A DNA stretch of 64,000 nt from Iodobacter violaceini (lineage in GTDB: Bacteria; Pseudomonadota; Gammaproteobacteria; Burkholderiales; Chitinibacteraceae), in the NCBI RefSeq assembly GCF_011601265.1, contig NZ_JAAOLX010000007.1, positions 248,001 to 312,000 of the forward strand. The letters are read 5' to 3'. This document shows positions 53,809-63,188 of this stretch, one piece after another (position 1 is the stretch's first letter; each line of letters begins with the position of its first letter). Below the pieces are notes generated by a model. It was not told where the DNA came from and did not search any database. It was given only the letters and a program-made list of their open reading frames with translations. A program made the position numbers and the translations under genes.

Positions 53809-54450
53809 ATGAAAATTGCTGTCGTCGATTATGGAATGGGTAATTTACGCTCGGTTACCAAAGCTTTAGAGCATGTCGCCGGTGATCATGCACAGATTGT
53901 GCTGACTGCAGACCCGGCCATCGTGGCTGCCGCCGATAAAGTCGTCTTCCCCGGCCAGGGCGCCATGCCCGATTGTATGAAAGAGCTGACCGGGCGCGGT
54001 TTAAAACAAGCCGTACTTGATGCCACCCGGGAAAAACCCTTTCTGGGGATTTGCGTCGGTGCACAGCTTTTATTTGAGCACAGCGAAGAAGGTGATACCG
54101 CAGGCCTTGGCGTTTTTAAAGGCAAGGTAGTGCGCTTTCCTAAAGATAAAATGTCTGACGCCCAGGGCCAGAAATTAAAAGTGCCGCATATGGGCTGGAA
54201 TGAAATGTTTAAAGTGCATGATCATCCGCTTTGGGCAGGCATCAGCGATGCGGAGCGCTTTTATTTTGTGCACAGCTATCATTTTCAGCCTGATGACAAT
54301 ATCACCGTCTTAGAAAGCTGCTATCCATATCGCTTTGCAGCGGCGGTAGCAAGGGATAATATCTTTGCTATTCAATGCCATCCTGAAAAAAGTCATCAAG
54401 CTGGTCTAAGCTTATTAAAGAATTTTGTAAACTGGAATGGCAATACCTAA
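53809..54450 (+). CDS. hisH: Imidazole glycerol phosphate synthase, glutaminase subunit HisH
   Basis: A 213-aa class I glutamine amidotransferase that feeds ammonia to HisF. The catalytic Cys is in GICVGAQLLFEHS (near residue 83), and the His-Glu pair in FAIQCHPEKS (near 190). The start MKIAVVDYGMGNLRSVTKAL is typical. Lies 7 bp after the preceding gene. Confidence 0.97.
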   Translation: MKIAVVDYGMGNLRSVTKALEHVAGDHAQIVLTADPAIVAAADKVVFPGQGAMPDCMKELTGRGLKQAVLDATREKPFLGICVGAQLLFEHSEEGDTAGLGVFKGKVVRFPKDKMSDAQGQKLKVPHMGWNEMFKVHDHPLWAGISDAERFYFVHSYHFQPDDNITVLESCYPYRFAAAVARDNIFAIQCHPEKSHQAGLSLLKNFVNWNGNT

Positions 54451-54461
54451 AAGGCAATGGT

Positions 54462-54680
54462 ATGAAAACGCTTTGGATCAGTTGCTTTAAAGCACTACAA
54501 ACAAGCTTGCTTATGACCGGTATTTTCAGCGTAATCAGCGTTTGTTTAGCCAGCAACTATTCTTTTGACTGGTATTCATGCCTTATTTTCTTTAGCTTTA
54601 TGCTGATCTTTAATTTTTTAGTTCAAGCAAAAAACAACTTTTTTTCACACACAAAACAAAACCTGACTCCATCATGCTAA
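54462..54680 (+). CDS. Possible small membrane protein between hisH and hisA
   Basis: A 72-codon ORF with two hydrophobic segments ([33 protein letters not shown]) starts 11 bp after hisH and overlaps the hisA start by 7 bp. The SD is weak (AAGGCA). Base composition is more AT-rich than the flanking his genes. It fills a gap that would otherwise be empty, so it may be real, but no homologue is recognised. Confidence 0.45.
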   Translation: MKTLWISCFKALQTSLLMTGIFSVISVCLASNYSFDWYSCLIFFSFMLIFNFLVQAKNNFFSHTKQNLTPSC

Positions 54681-55414
54681 TCATCCCTGCAATCGACTTA
54701 AAAGACGGCCAATGTGTTCGCCTGCGCCAAGGTGAAATGAGCGACGCCACTGTGTTTTCTGACGACCCGGCCAGCTTTGTAAGCCACTGGCTGGGCCAGG
54801 GCGCCCGCCGCATGCATCTGGTCGATCTCAATGGTGCATTTGCTGGCAAACCAAAGAATTTGGGTGCAGTAAAAAGTATTCTTAAAGCGATTGATGGCGA
54901 AGTGCCCGTACAATTAGGCGGCGGCATCCGCAGCTTAGAAACCATCGAAATGTATCTGGATGCGGGTATCGATTACGTCATTATCGGCACCGCCGCCATC
55001 AAACAGCCTGGCTTTTTGCACGAAGCATGTGATGCATTCCCAGGCCAGATTATTGTGGGGCTGGATGCCAAAGACGGCTTTGTAGCCACAGATGGCTGGG
55101 CCAAAATGACCGATCTGAATGTAATCGATCTGGCCAAACGCTTTGAAGGCTATGGCGTAGAAAGCGTGATTTACACCGATATCGGCCGCGATGGCATGTT
55201 ATCCGGGGTGAATATCGAAGCCACGGTTAAGCTGGCCCAGGCGCTCACGATTCCCGTAATTGCCTCAGGCGGGCTCACTAATCTGGATGACGTCAGAAAA
55301 CTTGCCGAAGTGGAGTCAGAAGGAATCGAAGGAGTCATTACCGGCCGTGCCATTTACGAAGGCACGATAGACTTTAAAGCGGCGCAAGAACTGGCCGACG
55401 AATTGTCTAATTAA
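54674..55414 (+). CDS. hisA: Phosphoribosylformimino-AICAR-P isomerase HisA
   Basis: A 246-aa (beta/alpha)8 barrel isomerising ProFAR to PRFAR. The start [20 protein letters not shown] carries the catalytic Asp8; a second phosphate-binding half has [16 protein letters not shown] with the catalytic Asp near residue 129 region, and [15 protein letters not shown]. Confidence 0.97.
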   Translation: MLIIPAIDLKDGQCVRLRQGEMSDATVFSDDPASFVSHWLGQGARRMHLVDLNGAFAGKPKNLGAVKSILKAIDGEVPVQLGGGIRSLETIEMYLDAGIDYVIIGTAAIKQPGFLHEACDAFPGQIIVGLDAKDGFVATDGWAKMTDLNVIDLAKRFEGYGVESVIYTDIGRDGMLSGVNIEATVKLAQALTIPVIASGGLTNLDDVRKLAEVESEGIEGVITGRAIYEGTIDFKAAQELADELSN

Positions 55415-55480
55415 AGTAAATCAGAAAAACGATGGCAACGCGCTCCGTTTTTCTAATGCACTTAAGACAGCGGGGTGCCC

Positions 55481-55819
55481 ATGTCACAGCCTGAATGGTT
55501 TGATTGGGCACAAAGCGAGCGCAAAATTGGCGACTACCTGCAAGAGCAGGATCCCATCCTTTTTGCAGCAGTCTGCCAGTTACTCTTTGATTGTGATCCG
55601 ATGATGATCCCGCTGGTGATGGAGCCTCAGGGCTATGCACCTGAAGTGGGCAGCATTTTGCGCATATTGCCGCAGTGCCAGTCCGAAGAAGATGTAAGAG
55701 AAGTACTGCACAACGTCTTTGTCCAGTGGTTCAGCTCTGAATTTGCGGGTGGCCTTGGGCAATATAGCGAGGCGGCAAATAAGCTATGGGCACTCTGGAC
55801 CAGCCAGCAATCCGAATAA
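55481..55819 (+). CDS. Hypothetical protein between hisA and hisF
   Basis: A 112-aa acidic soluble protein, no signal or membrane segment, rich in Trp and Glu (MSQPEWFDWAQSERKIGDYL). ATG 55481 is preferred to GTG 55475, with the upstream AGCGGGG as SD. I do not recognise a domain. It is embedded in the his operon, 66 bp after hisA and 21 bp before hisF, so it is probably co-transcribed. Confidence 0.7.
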   Translation: MSQPEWFDWAQSERKIGDYLQEQDPILFAAVCQLLFDCDPMMIPLVMEPQGYAPEVGSILRILPQCQSEEDVREVLHNVFVQWFSSEFAGGLGQYSEAANKLWALWTSQQSE

Positions 55820-55840
55820 GCCCTCTTCTGAAGAAAACCT

Positions 55841-56614
55841 ATGTCCCTTGCAAAACGAATTATCCCCTGCCTCGATGTGACTGCTGGCCGTGTTGTAAAA
55901 GGTATTAACTTTGTAGGCCTGCGCGATGCGGGCGACCCGGTTGAAATTGCTAAAAAATACGATGCTCAGGGCGCAGACGAAATCACCTTTTTAGATATCA
56001 CTGCCTCATCTGATCAGCGCGATATTATTTTGCACGTCATTGAAGAAGTAGCAGCCCAGGTATTTATTCCGCTGACCGTGGGTGGCGGGGTGCGCGTGGT
56101 AGATGATATCCGCCGCCTGCTCAATGCCGGTGCCGATAAAGTCAGCATCAACACCACAGCGGTGACTAATCCGCAAATGGTGAAAGACGCTGCAGACCGT
56201 TTTGGCAGCCAGGCCATTGTAGTGGCCATCGACGCCAAGCAAGTCAGCCTGCCGGGCGAGCCATTACGCTGGGAAGTATTTACCCATGGCGGCCGCACCG
56301 CCACAGGGCTGGACGCCATTGAATGGGCAACCCGTATGCAAATGCTGGGCGCGGGTGAAATTTTACTCACCAGCATGGACAGAGACGGCACTAAAACCGG
56401 CTTTAATCTCCCGCTCACCCGTGCAGTCAGCGATGCGGTCGATATCCCCGTCATTGCCTCGGGCGGCGTCGGCAATGTGCAGCATCTGGTTGATGGCGTT
56501 ATTCAGGGCCACGCCAATGCCGTGCTGGCCGCGAGCATTTTTCACTTTGGCGAATACACCATACGTCAGGCCAAAGAAGCGATGCGGGCAGCTGGGATTG
56601 AGGTGCGCTTATGA
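55841..56614 (+). CDS. hisF: Imidazole glycerol phosphate synthase, cyclase subunit HisF
   Basis: A 257-aa barrel enzyme partner of His[22 protein letters not shown] includes the catalytic Asp11, and [16 protein letters not shown] includes the second Asp (~130). The last four bases overlap hisI. Confidence 0.98.
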   Translation: MSLAKRIIPCLDVTAGRVVKGINFVGLRDAGDPVEIAKKYDAQGADEITFLDITASSDQRDIILHVIEEVAAQVFIPLTVGGGVRVVDDIRRLLNAGADKVSINTTAVTNPQMVKDAADRFGSQAIVVAIDAKQVSLPGEPLRWEVFTHGGRTATGLDAIEWATRMQMLGAGEILLTSMDRDGTKTGFNLPLTRAVSDAVDIPVIASGGVGNVQHLVDGVIQGHANAVLAASIFHFGEYTIRQAKEAMRAAGIEVRL

Positions 56615-57009
56615 GCTGGCTGGACGAAATCAAATGGGATGAAAAAGGCCTTGTACCCGTCATTGCTCAGGATAAAGACAGCGGCCGGGTGCTGATGTTT
56701 GCCTACGCCAACCGCGAAGCCGTGGCGCTTACTGCCGAAAAAAACACGGCCCATTACTGGACCCGCTCCAGACAAAAACTCTGGCATAAGGGTGAAGAAT
56801 CAGGGCACTTTCAAAAAGTATCGGCCATTCAGTTTGATTGCGATGGGGATGTGCTGATTTACCAGATCGAGCAAGTGGGCGGCATTGCCTGCCACACTGG
56901 CCGAAAAAGTTGTTTTTTTCGGACGCTGATCAATCAGGAATGGCAAATCACGGATGAAGTGATCAAAGATCCTGCCGATATTTATACTCACGGTCATGCT
57001 CACCCCTAA
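56611..57009 (+). CDS. hisI: Phosphoribosyl-AMP cyclohydrolase HisI
   Basis: A 132-aa zinc enzyme, third step of the pathway. Motifs are [12 protein letters not shown], the [18 protein letters not shown] region and the metal sites DCDGD and [11 protein letters not shown]. It is separate from HisE, as common in betaproteobacteria. It overlaps hisF by 4 bp. Confidence 0.97.
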   Translation: MSWLDEIKWDEKGLVPVIAQDKDSGRVLMFAYANREAVALTAEKNTAHYWTRSRQKLWHKGEESGHFQKVSAIQFDCDGDVLIYQIEQVGGIACHTGRKSCFFRTLINQEWQITDEVIKDPADIYTHGHAHP

Positions 57010-57169
57010 TTACCGCCACAATTCATTGTCTTCTTAAGCCTTAGGTTTGAAAGTACGGACCGCTTAAGAAAAAGAATAGACAATCCGCAAGATTTCCGAA
57101 GAATCGCCACGTACTTGTAACCTAATGGCAATATAATCGGGTTCTGAATCGAATCAGGGATATAGATCT
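57010..57169. promoter_or_regulatory. hisI-hisE spacer with long inverted repeat and TATAAT
   Basis: ATTGTCTTCTTAAG (57027) is mirrored by CTTAAGAAA and AGACAAT (57063-57083), an imperfect stem that could end the hisB-I transcript. A TATAAT at 57132-57137 could be a -10 for hisE, but no matching -35 at the correct distance was found. Confidence 0.4.
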
Positions 57170-57496
57170 ATGGTTTCCGCAGACATTCTGGAACGCTTAT
57201 CGACCACGCTGGCCAGCAGGCATGGCGCAGATCCATCAAGCTCTTATGTTGCCAAACTGTTTCATAAAGGCACTGACGAAATCTTGAAAAAGGTGGGTGA
57301 AGAGGCGGTTGAAACAATTATGGCGGCCAAAGATGGCGACAAGCTGCATCTTGTCCGCGAAATCGCTGATCTGTGGTTCCATACTTTGGTGCTGCTTGAG
57401 CATGCAGGCCTGAGCCACGAAGACGTGCTGGCAGAATTAGCACGCCGCGAAGGTATTTCTGGCATAGACGAAAAGAATTCCCGTAAGGAGCAATAA
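57170..57496 (+). CDS. hisE: Phosphoribosyl-ATP pyrophosphatase HisE
   Basis: A 108-aa MazG-fold enzyme, second step of the pathway. The core [20 protein letters not shown] and [20 protein letters not shown] carries the E-E-x(2)-E and D metal-binding residues. It is followed by hinT after one base, as in many Neisseriales. Confidence 0.96.
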   Translation: MVSADILERLSTTLASRHGADPSSSYVAKLFHKGTDEILKKVGEEAVETIMAAKDGDKLHLVREIADLWFHTLVLLEHAGLSHEDVLAELARREGISGIDEKNSRKEQ

Positions 57497-57497
57497 A

Positions 57498-57854
57498 GTG
57501 AGTGACTGCCTTTTTTGTAAAATTGCAGCGGGCGAAATCCCGGCTAAGAAAATATATGAAGACGATGAAGTGATCGCCTTTCATGATATTCACCCTGTCG
57601 CCCCGGTTCATTTTTTATTGGTCCCTAAAACACATCTGGATTCTTTGGCCCATGCCGAAGCTCAGCATCAGGCCCTGCTTGGCAAAATGATGCTGCTGAC
57701 CTCAAAACTGGCAGCAGAGCAGGGTTTGAGCGATGGCTATCGCACCATTATTAATACAGGGCATGGTGGCGGACAGACTTTCTTCCATCTTCATATGCAT
57801 ATTATTGGCGGCAAGCCGCTATCAACTAACATTTCAGAAATCAGCACGCAATAA
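57498..57854 (+). CDS. hinT: HIT-family protein HinT
   Basis: A 118-aa histidine-triad nucleotide-binding hydrolase acting on purine phosphoramidates. It starts with GTG after SD AAGGAG, giving (M)[20 protein letters not shown]. The triad [11 protein letters not shown] is near the C-terminus. Confidence 0.95.
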   Translation: MSDCLFCKIAAGEIPAKKIYEDDEVIAFHDIHPVAPVHFLLVPKTHLDSLAHAEAQHQALLGKMMLLTSKLAAEQGLSDGYRTIINTGHGGGQTFFHLHMHIIGGKPLSTNISEISTQ

Positions 57855-57877
57855 GCGCGCTATCAGGAGATTGCATC

Positions 57878-58069
57878 ATGGGTTCATTCAGCATCTGGCA
57901 CTGGCTAATTGTTTTAGTGATCGTTGTACTGGTTTTTGGAACAAAAAAACTAGGCAGCATCGGTAAAGATTTAGGCTCTGCAGTAAAAGGCTTTAAAGAT
58001 GGCATTAAAGAGGGTGAAACCCCTGCAGCCAAAACAGAAGACAAACCTGCCGATACCAACAAACCTTAA
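57878..58069 (+). CDS. tatA: Twin-arginine translocase subunit TatA
   Basis: A 63-aa protein with one N-terminal helix ([20 protein letters not shown]), a G-x-D hinge ([15 protein letters not shown]) and a charged tail. It polymerises to form the pore for folded proteins carrying RR signals. Followed by tatB and tatC. Confidence 0.95.
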   Translation: MGSFSIWHWLIVLVIVVLVFGTKKLGSIGKDLGSAVKGFKDGIKEGETPAAKTEDKPADTNKP

Positions 58070-58078
58070 GGCTTGCCC

Positions 58079-58453
58079 GTGTTTGATGTGAGTTTTGGCG
58101 AGCTAATCACGATTAGTGCCGTCGCCTTAATCGTCATCGGCCCAGAAAAACTGCCTAAAGTCGCACGGACTGCAGGCGCTTTGCTGGGCCGTGTGCAGCG
58201 CTTTATCTCGACCGTAAAATCAGATCTGGATAAAGAGTTTCAGCTGGCAGAGCTGGCTAAAGTCGAAGCCGAGATTCGTGCCGAGGCCTCAGCGCTCAGC
58301 CAGACCATTCACCAGCCCCTGGAAGAAGCGGCTCAGGCCTTATCAGAGCCAGCCCCAATCCAGGAGATTGAGCTTGCTCCCGCCGGGCCTCAGGGTGATC
58401 TGTTTGCCCCGCCCGCAGCTCCTCCTTCAGGCTCCAGGCCAGATCGGCGTTAA
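58079..58453 (+). CDS. tatB: Twin-arginine translocase subunit TatB
   Basis: A 124-aa protein. I choose GTG 58079, giving (M)FDVSFGELITISAVALIVI, the canonical TatB start with Glu8; the TTG at 58073 adds two residues not seen in the family. The GPEKLPKVART motif and a Pro-rich tail are typical. Confidence 0.93.
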   Translation: MFDVSFGELITISAVALIVIGPEKLPKVARTAGALLGRVQRFISTVKSDLDKEFQLAELAKVEAEIRAEASALSQTIHQPLEEAAQALSEPAPIQEIELAPAGPQGDLFAPPAAPPSGSRPDRR

Positions 58454-58456
58454 ACA

Positions 58457-59197
58457 ATGACGGATAATCTCCAGCCCCTTTTAGTGCATTTAATCGAGCT
58501 GCGTACGCGCATTGTGCGCATAGCTGCGGTTTTTTTAATTGGATTTATTGCCTGTTTTGCTTTTTCAGAACAGCTCTATGATCTGATGGTTGCACCGCTT
58601 GCCCATGTTTTACCTAATCAGAAACTGATTACGATCGGCATTGCCTCGCCTTTTGTTTTGCAAATCAAAATCGCCTCTATGGCGGCCTTTATGCTTACTC
58701 TGCCCCATACGCTGTATCAAATGTGGGGCTTTATTGCACCGGGCCTTTATACCCATGAAAAAAAGCTGATTTTGCCGCTGGTATGCGCGTCCACCCTGCT
58801 CTTTATGCTGGGAGTGGGCTTTGCCTACTTCCTCGTTTTTGGCGTGGTGTTTAAATTTATTGTTTCGGTCGTCCCTGCCTCAATGCAATGGCTGCCCGAT
58901 TCAGGTGAATACCTCGATTTTGCAATGGGAATGTTTATCTCGTTCGGGGTGACATTTGAAGTGCCCATTCTGGTGATTGTGCTGGTAAGAATGGGCTTTA
59001 TCAGCGTTGCAAAGCTGAAAGAGATTCGCCCCTATGTTATTGTCGGGGCCTTTGTCATCGCGGCCGTTGTTACCCCGCCTGACGTTGTATCTCAATGCCT
59101 GCTTGCTATTCCTCTCTGGCTGCTTTTTGAAGCGGGAGTATTAGTTGCAGGCTGGATGTACCAGCCTCCTCAGAAAACTATCGAAAGCGCCCAATGA
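58457..59197 (+). CDS. tatC: Twin-arginine translocase subunit TatC
   Basis: A 246-aa membrane protein with six helices that recognises RR signal peptides together with TatB. The start MTDNLQPLLVHLIELRTRIV and the core YQMWGFIAPGLYTHEK are family signatures. Its stop overlaps the next gene's start by ATGA. Confidence 0.97.
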   Translation: MTDNLQPLLVHLIELRTRIVRIAAVFLIGFIACFAFSEQLYDLMVAPLAHVLPNQKLITIGIASPFVLQIKIASMAAFMLTLPHTLYQMWGFIAPGLYTHEKKLILPLVCASTLLFMLGVGFAYFLVFGVVFKFIVSVVPASMQWLPDSGEYLDFAMGMFISFGVTFEVPILVIVLVRMGFISVAKLKEIRPYVIVGAFVIAAVVTPPDVVSQCLLAIPLWLLFEAGVLVAGWMYQPPQKTIESAQ

Positions 59198-60927
59198 TTC
59201 CGCAACTCCGAATATTTCAGACCCTGCTGTTTTTGCTTGCCGCAGTGCCCTGCGGCATTCCTTTTCGCTACCAGCCCAATCCGGTATTCCCATCCGAACT
59301 GGCCGCTTTAGTCCTGGCCGTACTGATGGTACTCACCGCCACAGCGCTGCCTTCCCGCGAGAAATCCAGCCCGCCCTATGCCAGCCTGATCTGGTTTGGC
59401 CTGGCTGCGGTGATTGGCTTGCAAATGGTATTGATGCCCGTGCTGTACTGGTCTGATCGCACCGAGCCTGTTCTTTATGCCCTGACCGCCGCATTCTCCG
59501 TATGGGCACTGGCAAGGGCGCGGGATCATTTTGGCAGCATGCAACTGGCTCCCTTTTTTGCATGGGGCTTGCTGGCAGGGGCGATTTTCAACTCTGCGGT
59601 ATCCGTACAGCAGGTTGTAGAACTGCTGCAAAACGGTCCGAGGCTGATTTTTGGCCATTTGGGCCAAAAGAATTTATACGGCCATTATCTGACCTGGGGG
59701 TTAGCTGCCGCTGCATGGCTTACCGCCGAAAAAGAATTGCCTAAAACCTGGTTCTGGCCCATTGCCACCTGGCTGGCACTATCCATTGCCTGGAGCAGCT
59801 CCCGCTCGCCCTTTATGTATGCAGGCGCGTGGCTGGTCTTTGGTGCGTTATCCGCTTACCTTGGCAAAGACAGCGTACGCCGCTTTGGCCTGCTGCTTAC
59901 GGCCAGTGCCGCGCTGATTATCGTAATGCAGTTTGTTGCTCCATGGATTAACGATGTGCTGCAATCATTGCTGCATGCCAAAAACGAAGTCCCTACCGGG
60001 CTGGATCGCCTTGATTCCAATGGCTCCCGCCGCCTGGTGGAGTGGCAAAAAGCATGGATAACCTTCCTGGCTCACCCATGGCTGGGTGTAGGCTGGGCTG
60101 CTTACCCTTCACAAAGTATTGCCCTGCAGGTCAACCCGGCTTTTGCCATTGTGCAGGAAAGCGTGCTGTTTACTCATGCGCATAATTCGCTGCTCAATAT
60201 CATGGCCGAAACAGGTCTGGCAGGTACGCTGGTGATGGTTGGCGGCATGCTGTGGATGTTTATTGCGCTTCTGAAGCGCGAGCATGATCCGGTCAAAATT
60301 TTCGGTGCCGCTTTGGTGATTGTTTCGGTACTGCACAGCCTGGTTGAATACCCGCTCTGGTATTACCACCTGCTTGGCCCCTTTGCCCTGGCGCTGTTCT
60401 TTTTACGCTCTGATGCACCGCGCAAGCTGCAACTGCCTGATTGGGCAGAGCGTGCAAGCCTTGGTACTTATGGCGGAGCTGCACTGGCTACTGCGGTGTT
60501 TGGCGGCATGCTGTATATCCAGATTTATCCGATTATGGATCCATCTGATAAACCCGCTGAAAACGCTGGCCGGATTAAGACTTTACAAAAACTGAAGCAA
60601 AATCCATTAATCGATTTCTATGCTGATTTTGCGCTGTCGAATTACATCGTCGCCAGCAAGCAGGACATGCCCTGGAAACTGCAGATTCTGGACAGGCTGA
60701 ATCAGGTACGCCCCTACCCTAGTCAGCTCAGCGATCAGGCCATTATGGAAACTATGCGCGGCAATACCAGCAAAGCACACAAGCTGATGCGCCAGGCCGC
60801 TTTCTCCTACCCGGAAAGCCTCAATTACTTCCGCGAAGCGATCATGGAATTCAAAGAGCCTGAAGTGCGTGCTTTAATCAAAGAAGTGGAAGACGCTGAG
60901 AAGTTATTTGGAAAGGAAAAGAAGTAA
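59194..60927 (+). CDS. pglL: PglL/PilO-like O-oligosaccharyltransferase (Wzy-C family)
   Basis: A 577-aa polytopic protein with about 12 helices. IFGHLGQKNLYGHYLTWGLA near residue 155, the periplasmic loop with TFLAHPWLGVGWAAYPSQS and THAHNSLLNIMAETGLAG (~329), and HSLVEYPLWYYHLLGPFALA are features of the PglL family, which transfers glycans from lipid carriers onto pilins and other exported proteins. O-antigen ligase/polymerase is the main alternative. The coupling to tatC by ATGA suggests co-expression. Prepilins encoded at the start of the window are possible targets. Confidence 0.82.
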   Translation: MIPQLRIFQTLLFLLAAVPCGIPFRYQPNPVFPSELAALVLAVLMVLTATALPSREKSSPPYASLIWFGLAAVIGLQMVLMPVLYWSDRTEPVLYALTAAFSVWALARARDHFGSMQLAPFFAWGLLAGAIFNSAVSVQQVVELLQNGPRLIFGHLGQKNLYGHYLTWGLAAAAWLTAEKELPKTWFWPIATWLALSIAWSSSRSPFMYAGAWLVFGALSAYLGKDSVRRFGLLLTASAALIIVMQFVAPWINDVLQSLLHAKNEVPTGLDRLDSNGSRRLVEWQKAWITFLAHPWLGVGWAAYPSQSIALQVNPAFAIVQESVLFTHAHNSLLNIMAETGLAGTLVMVGGMLWMFIALLKREHDPVKIFGAALVIVSVLHSLVEYPLWYYHLLGPFALALFFLRSDAPRKLQLPDWAERASLGTYGGAALATAVFGGMLYIQIYPIMDPSDKPAENAGRIKTLQKLKQNPLIDFYADFALSNYIVASKQDMPWKLQILDRLNQVRPYPSQLSDQAIMETMRGNTSKAHKLMRQAAFSYPESLNYFREAIMEFKEPEVRALIKEVEDAEKLFGKEKK

Positions 60928-60970
60928 ATACAGACTGTCGTTCTTCCTTAAATGAAAAAACGTGTCCAAG

Positions 60971-61222
60971 CCCTCAGCGCAGGGCTTTTACCCTCCCCTG
61001 AAAATACGCAGGGCGAGAAACAAGCGGGGTGGTGCCGTCGTCAGTTCGTGTTTGAGCGAAGCGAAATGACACAACGCCACTGTCCGCAGCGAGGGGATGC
61101 CGTGTTTTTAAGGTTGTGGCTTCGGTTTCGTTTCCTGGCCGCGCAAGAAATGAAGGCCCAGCGGGACGCCCGCACCAAAATCAACGTGCCGAAGGCACTA
61201 AAAAGGTCTTTTTGACTTTTTT
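60971..61222 (+). repeat. Dispersed intergenic element, copy D (divergent)
   Basis: More diverged than copies B and C but with the same order of blocks: GCGCAGGGCTTTTA, GCGAGAAACAAGCGGGG, CACTGTCCGCAGCGAGGGG, GCCGTGTTTTTAAGG, and a conserved 3' end ATCAACGTGCCGAAGGCAC with TAAAAAGGTCTTTTTGAC. It lies between the tat/pglL operon and the convergent tlyA gene, where the tail could act as a terminator. ORFs inside are spurious. Confidence 0.75.
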
Positions 61223-61247
61223 AGTGCAAACAGGAAGCACGCCACCT

Positions 61248-61991
61248 CTACACCGCCAATGCATGAATAAAAAACTCGCGATTGCCATCGCCACCCGTGA
61301 TCGGGCTGGCGAAGTAGTTTTGAGTTGCAAATCCAGCCGCTGTTGCGGCTGTTTTTATTTTTTCTTCTACCTGCGCATAAAGGCTTTCATCTTTCACAAT
61401 GCCGCCACGGGCGATGCCGGCTTTGCCTACTTCAAACTGCGGCTTTACCAAAAAAAGCAGCGAGGCCTGCGGCTGCAGCATGGCGCGCAGTGCAGGCAAA
61501 ATCAAGGTCAGCGAGATAAACGACACATCGCCCACAATCAGCTGCAGCGGCCCGTCCTGCACTCCGGCAATCAGCTCCGGCACTAAATGCCGGGCATTCA
61601 CGCCTTCAAACTGCACCACTCTGGCATCGCTGAGCAGCCTTAGGTGAAGCTGGCCGTGGCCAACTTCCACACCAATCACTTTGCGCGCACCTGCCTGAAG
61701 CAGGCAATCTGTAAAGCCGCCAGTAGAAATCCCTACATCCAGCACCTGCCAGCCCGCTACATCCACACCGGCCTGCTCTAATGCGCCCGCCAGCTTGAAC
61801 CCGCCCCGGGAAACAAAGCGATCACTCTCATCGCTTGCCACCGTGAGGGGCAAATCTTTATCCAGCCTGATACTGGCCTTAGTCAGCACTTTGCCATCGC
61901 AACTCACCCGGCCCGCAGCAATCATGCCTTGCGCGGCAGTGCGGGAAGGGGCCAGCCCCTGTTCTACCAATAAAACATCAACACGCAACAT
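61248..61991 (-). CDS. tlyA: TlyA-family rRNA 2'-O-methyltransferase / hemolysin-like protein
   Basis: A 247-aa protein with an N-terminal S4 RNA-binding domain (RVDVLLVEQGLAPSRTAAQG) and an FtsJ-like SAM-binding domain. The SAM motif reads VLDVGISTGGFTD, with Ile where most members have Ala. K-D-K-type residues appear as DVSFISL and LVKPQFEVGK. In mycobacteria TlyA methylates rRNA; elsewhere it is reported as hemolysin. It overlaps the next gene upstream by one base. Confidence 0.92.
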   Translation of the reverse strand: MLRVDVLLVEQGLAPSRTAAQGMIAAGRVSCDGKVLTKASIRLDKDLPLTVASDESDRFVSRGGFKLAGALEQAGVDVAGWQVLDVGISTGGFTDCLLQAGARKVIGVEVGHGQLHLRLLSDARVVQFEGVNARHLVPELIAGVQDGPLQLIVGDVSFISLTLILPALRAMLQPQASLLFLVKPQFEVGKAGIARGGIVKDESLYAQVEEKIKTAATAAGFATQNYFASPITGGDGNREFFIHALAV

Positions 61992-62290
61992 TAAAGCACC
62001 GGTTTTTTCAAACAGTCTTTAGCAACAACAACGGTATTACGCTCTAAAAAACTATCGCTGCCCTTAGTCCACCACAGCCACTGGCCATCGCCCCATGCCG
62101 CACCACTGGCCGTGCGCTGCTCATCCAGATCATAAATCCGGCCATCCACACGTAAACGTACCTGCGCCATATCAGCACTTGAGGTCACGTAAAACGACAA
62201 GCCGCTTTTGCATTGATAGGAGCCGGTTATTTCATTGGGCGTAGCGTAAGCCATGCCGCTGAGCAAAACGAAGACCAGCGCGCGCAGCAT
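61991..62290 (-). CDS. MliC-like lysozyme inhibitor domain protein
   Basis: A 99-aa exported protein; ATG 62290 overlaps the pseudouridine synthase stop (TGATG) and gives signal peptide MLRALVFVLLSGMAYA. The mature part has the MliC/PliC pattern: Y-x-C (SYQCKSG), a central strand region, and W-x-G-x(3)-WW-x-K followed by N-x-VVVAKDC, with two cysteines for the disulfide. Members inhibit c-type lysozyme. An in-frame ATG 11 codons upstream is rejected. No lipobox is seen. Confidence 0.75.
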   Translation of the reverse strand: MLRALVFVLLSGMAYATPNEITGSYQCKSGLSFYVTSSADMAQVRLRVDGRIYDLDEQRTASGAAWGDGQWLWWTKGSDSFLERNTVVVAKDCLKKPVL

Positions 62291-63021
62291 CAAAATTTCT
62301 CCGACGCCGATAAATAGCGCCATTTACCCGGTGGTAAGTCACCCAGCAGCACGCGGCCAATACGGATACGCTTTAAGCCAACAACTTCTAAGCCGACTAA
62401 TTCGCACATGCGGCGAATTTGGCGCTTTTTACCTTCACGTAAAATAAAGCGCAGCTGATTTTCATTTTGCCAGCTCACGCGGGCCGGTTTCAGCGCCTTG
62501 CCATCCAGGCTTAAGCCATGATTCAGCTTTTTCATACCATCACTGCTCAGCTGGCCTGTGACACGAACCAGATACTCTTTTTCAACGTTCGAGTTTTCGC
62601 CGATCAGCGTCTTGGCTACCACGCCGTCCTGCGTCAGTACTAAAAGACCTACCGAATCGATATCCAGGCGCCCGGCAGGGGCCAGATCACGCATATGCGG
62701 CGGCACAAAGCGAATACCGCTGGTATCCCCTTCCCAGTGATTATCCGGCACCACCAGCGCCACAGCGGGGGTATAGCCTTTTTCGGCCTGCCCGGACACA
62801 TAACCCACCGGCTTATTCACAAGGATGGTCACACGTCCTGCCTGAGTGGCTTTTGCCGCAGGCTCCAGACTCACCACCTGGCTGGGCAGAACCTTGCTGC
62901 CCAGTACATCAACGACTACGCCATCGACCTTCACCCAGCCCTTGGCAATATATTCATCGGCCTCACGGCGCGAGCAAAGGCCCAGTTCGGCTAAGCGCTT
63001 TGATAAACGTAATTCTTCCAT
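62290..63021 (-). CDS. rluF: RsuA/RluF-family pseudouridine synthase
   Basis: A 243-aa enzyme with an N-terminal S4 domain (RLSKRLAELGLCSRREADEY) and a catalytic domain with the active-site Asp in GRLDIDSVGLLVLTQDG (~119), plus EGKKRQIRRMCELVGLEVVG. The sequence fits the RluF/RluB/RsuA group; RluF is my best guess, but the target base cannot be set from sequence. The stop overlaps the MliC-like gene. Confidence 0.85.
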   Translation of the reverse strand: MEELRLSKRLAELGLCSRREADEYIAKGWVKVDGVVVDVLGSKVLPSQVVSLEPAAKATQAGRVTILVNKPVGYVSGQAEKGYTPAVALVVPDNHWEGDTSGIRFVPPHMRDLAPAGRLDIDSVGLLVLTQDGVVAKTLIGENSNVEKEYLVRVTGQLSSDGMKKLNHGLSLDGKALKPARVSWQNENQLRFILREGKKRQIRRMCELVGLEVVGLKRIRIGRVLLGDLPPGKWRYLSASEKF

Positions 63022-63188
63022 AAACCTTTTATCCTTTCATTCCACTAACCCGCCCGGCAGGTAAGCTGCTTCTTTAATGACTGCAAAAAAACATCAATTC
63101 ATTTAATGCCAATGAATCGCAATACTCAATGTCAACAGAAGCCATTAAGATGCAGAACTAACCATTTTCGCACGAGAGAGCCCTTCCG

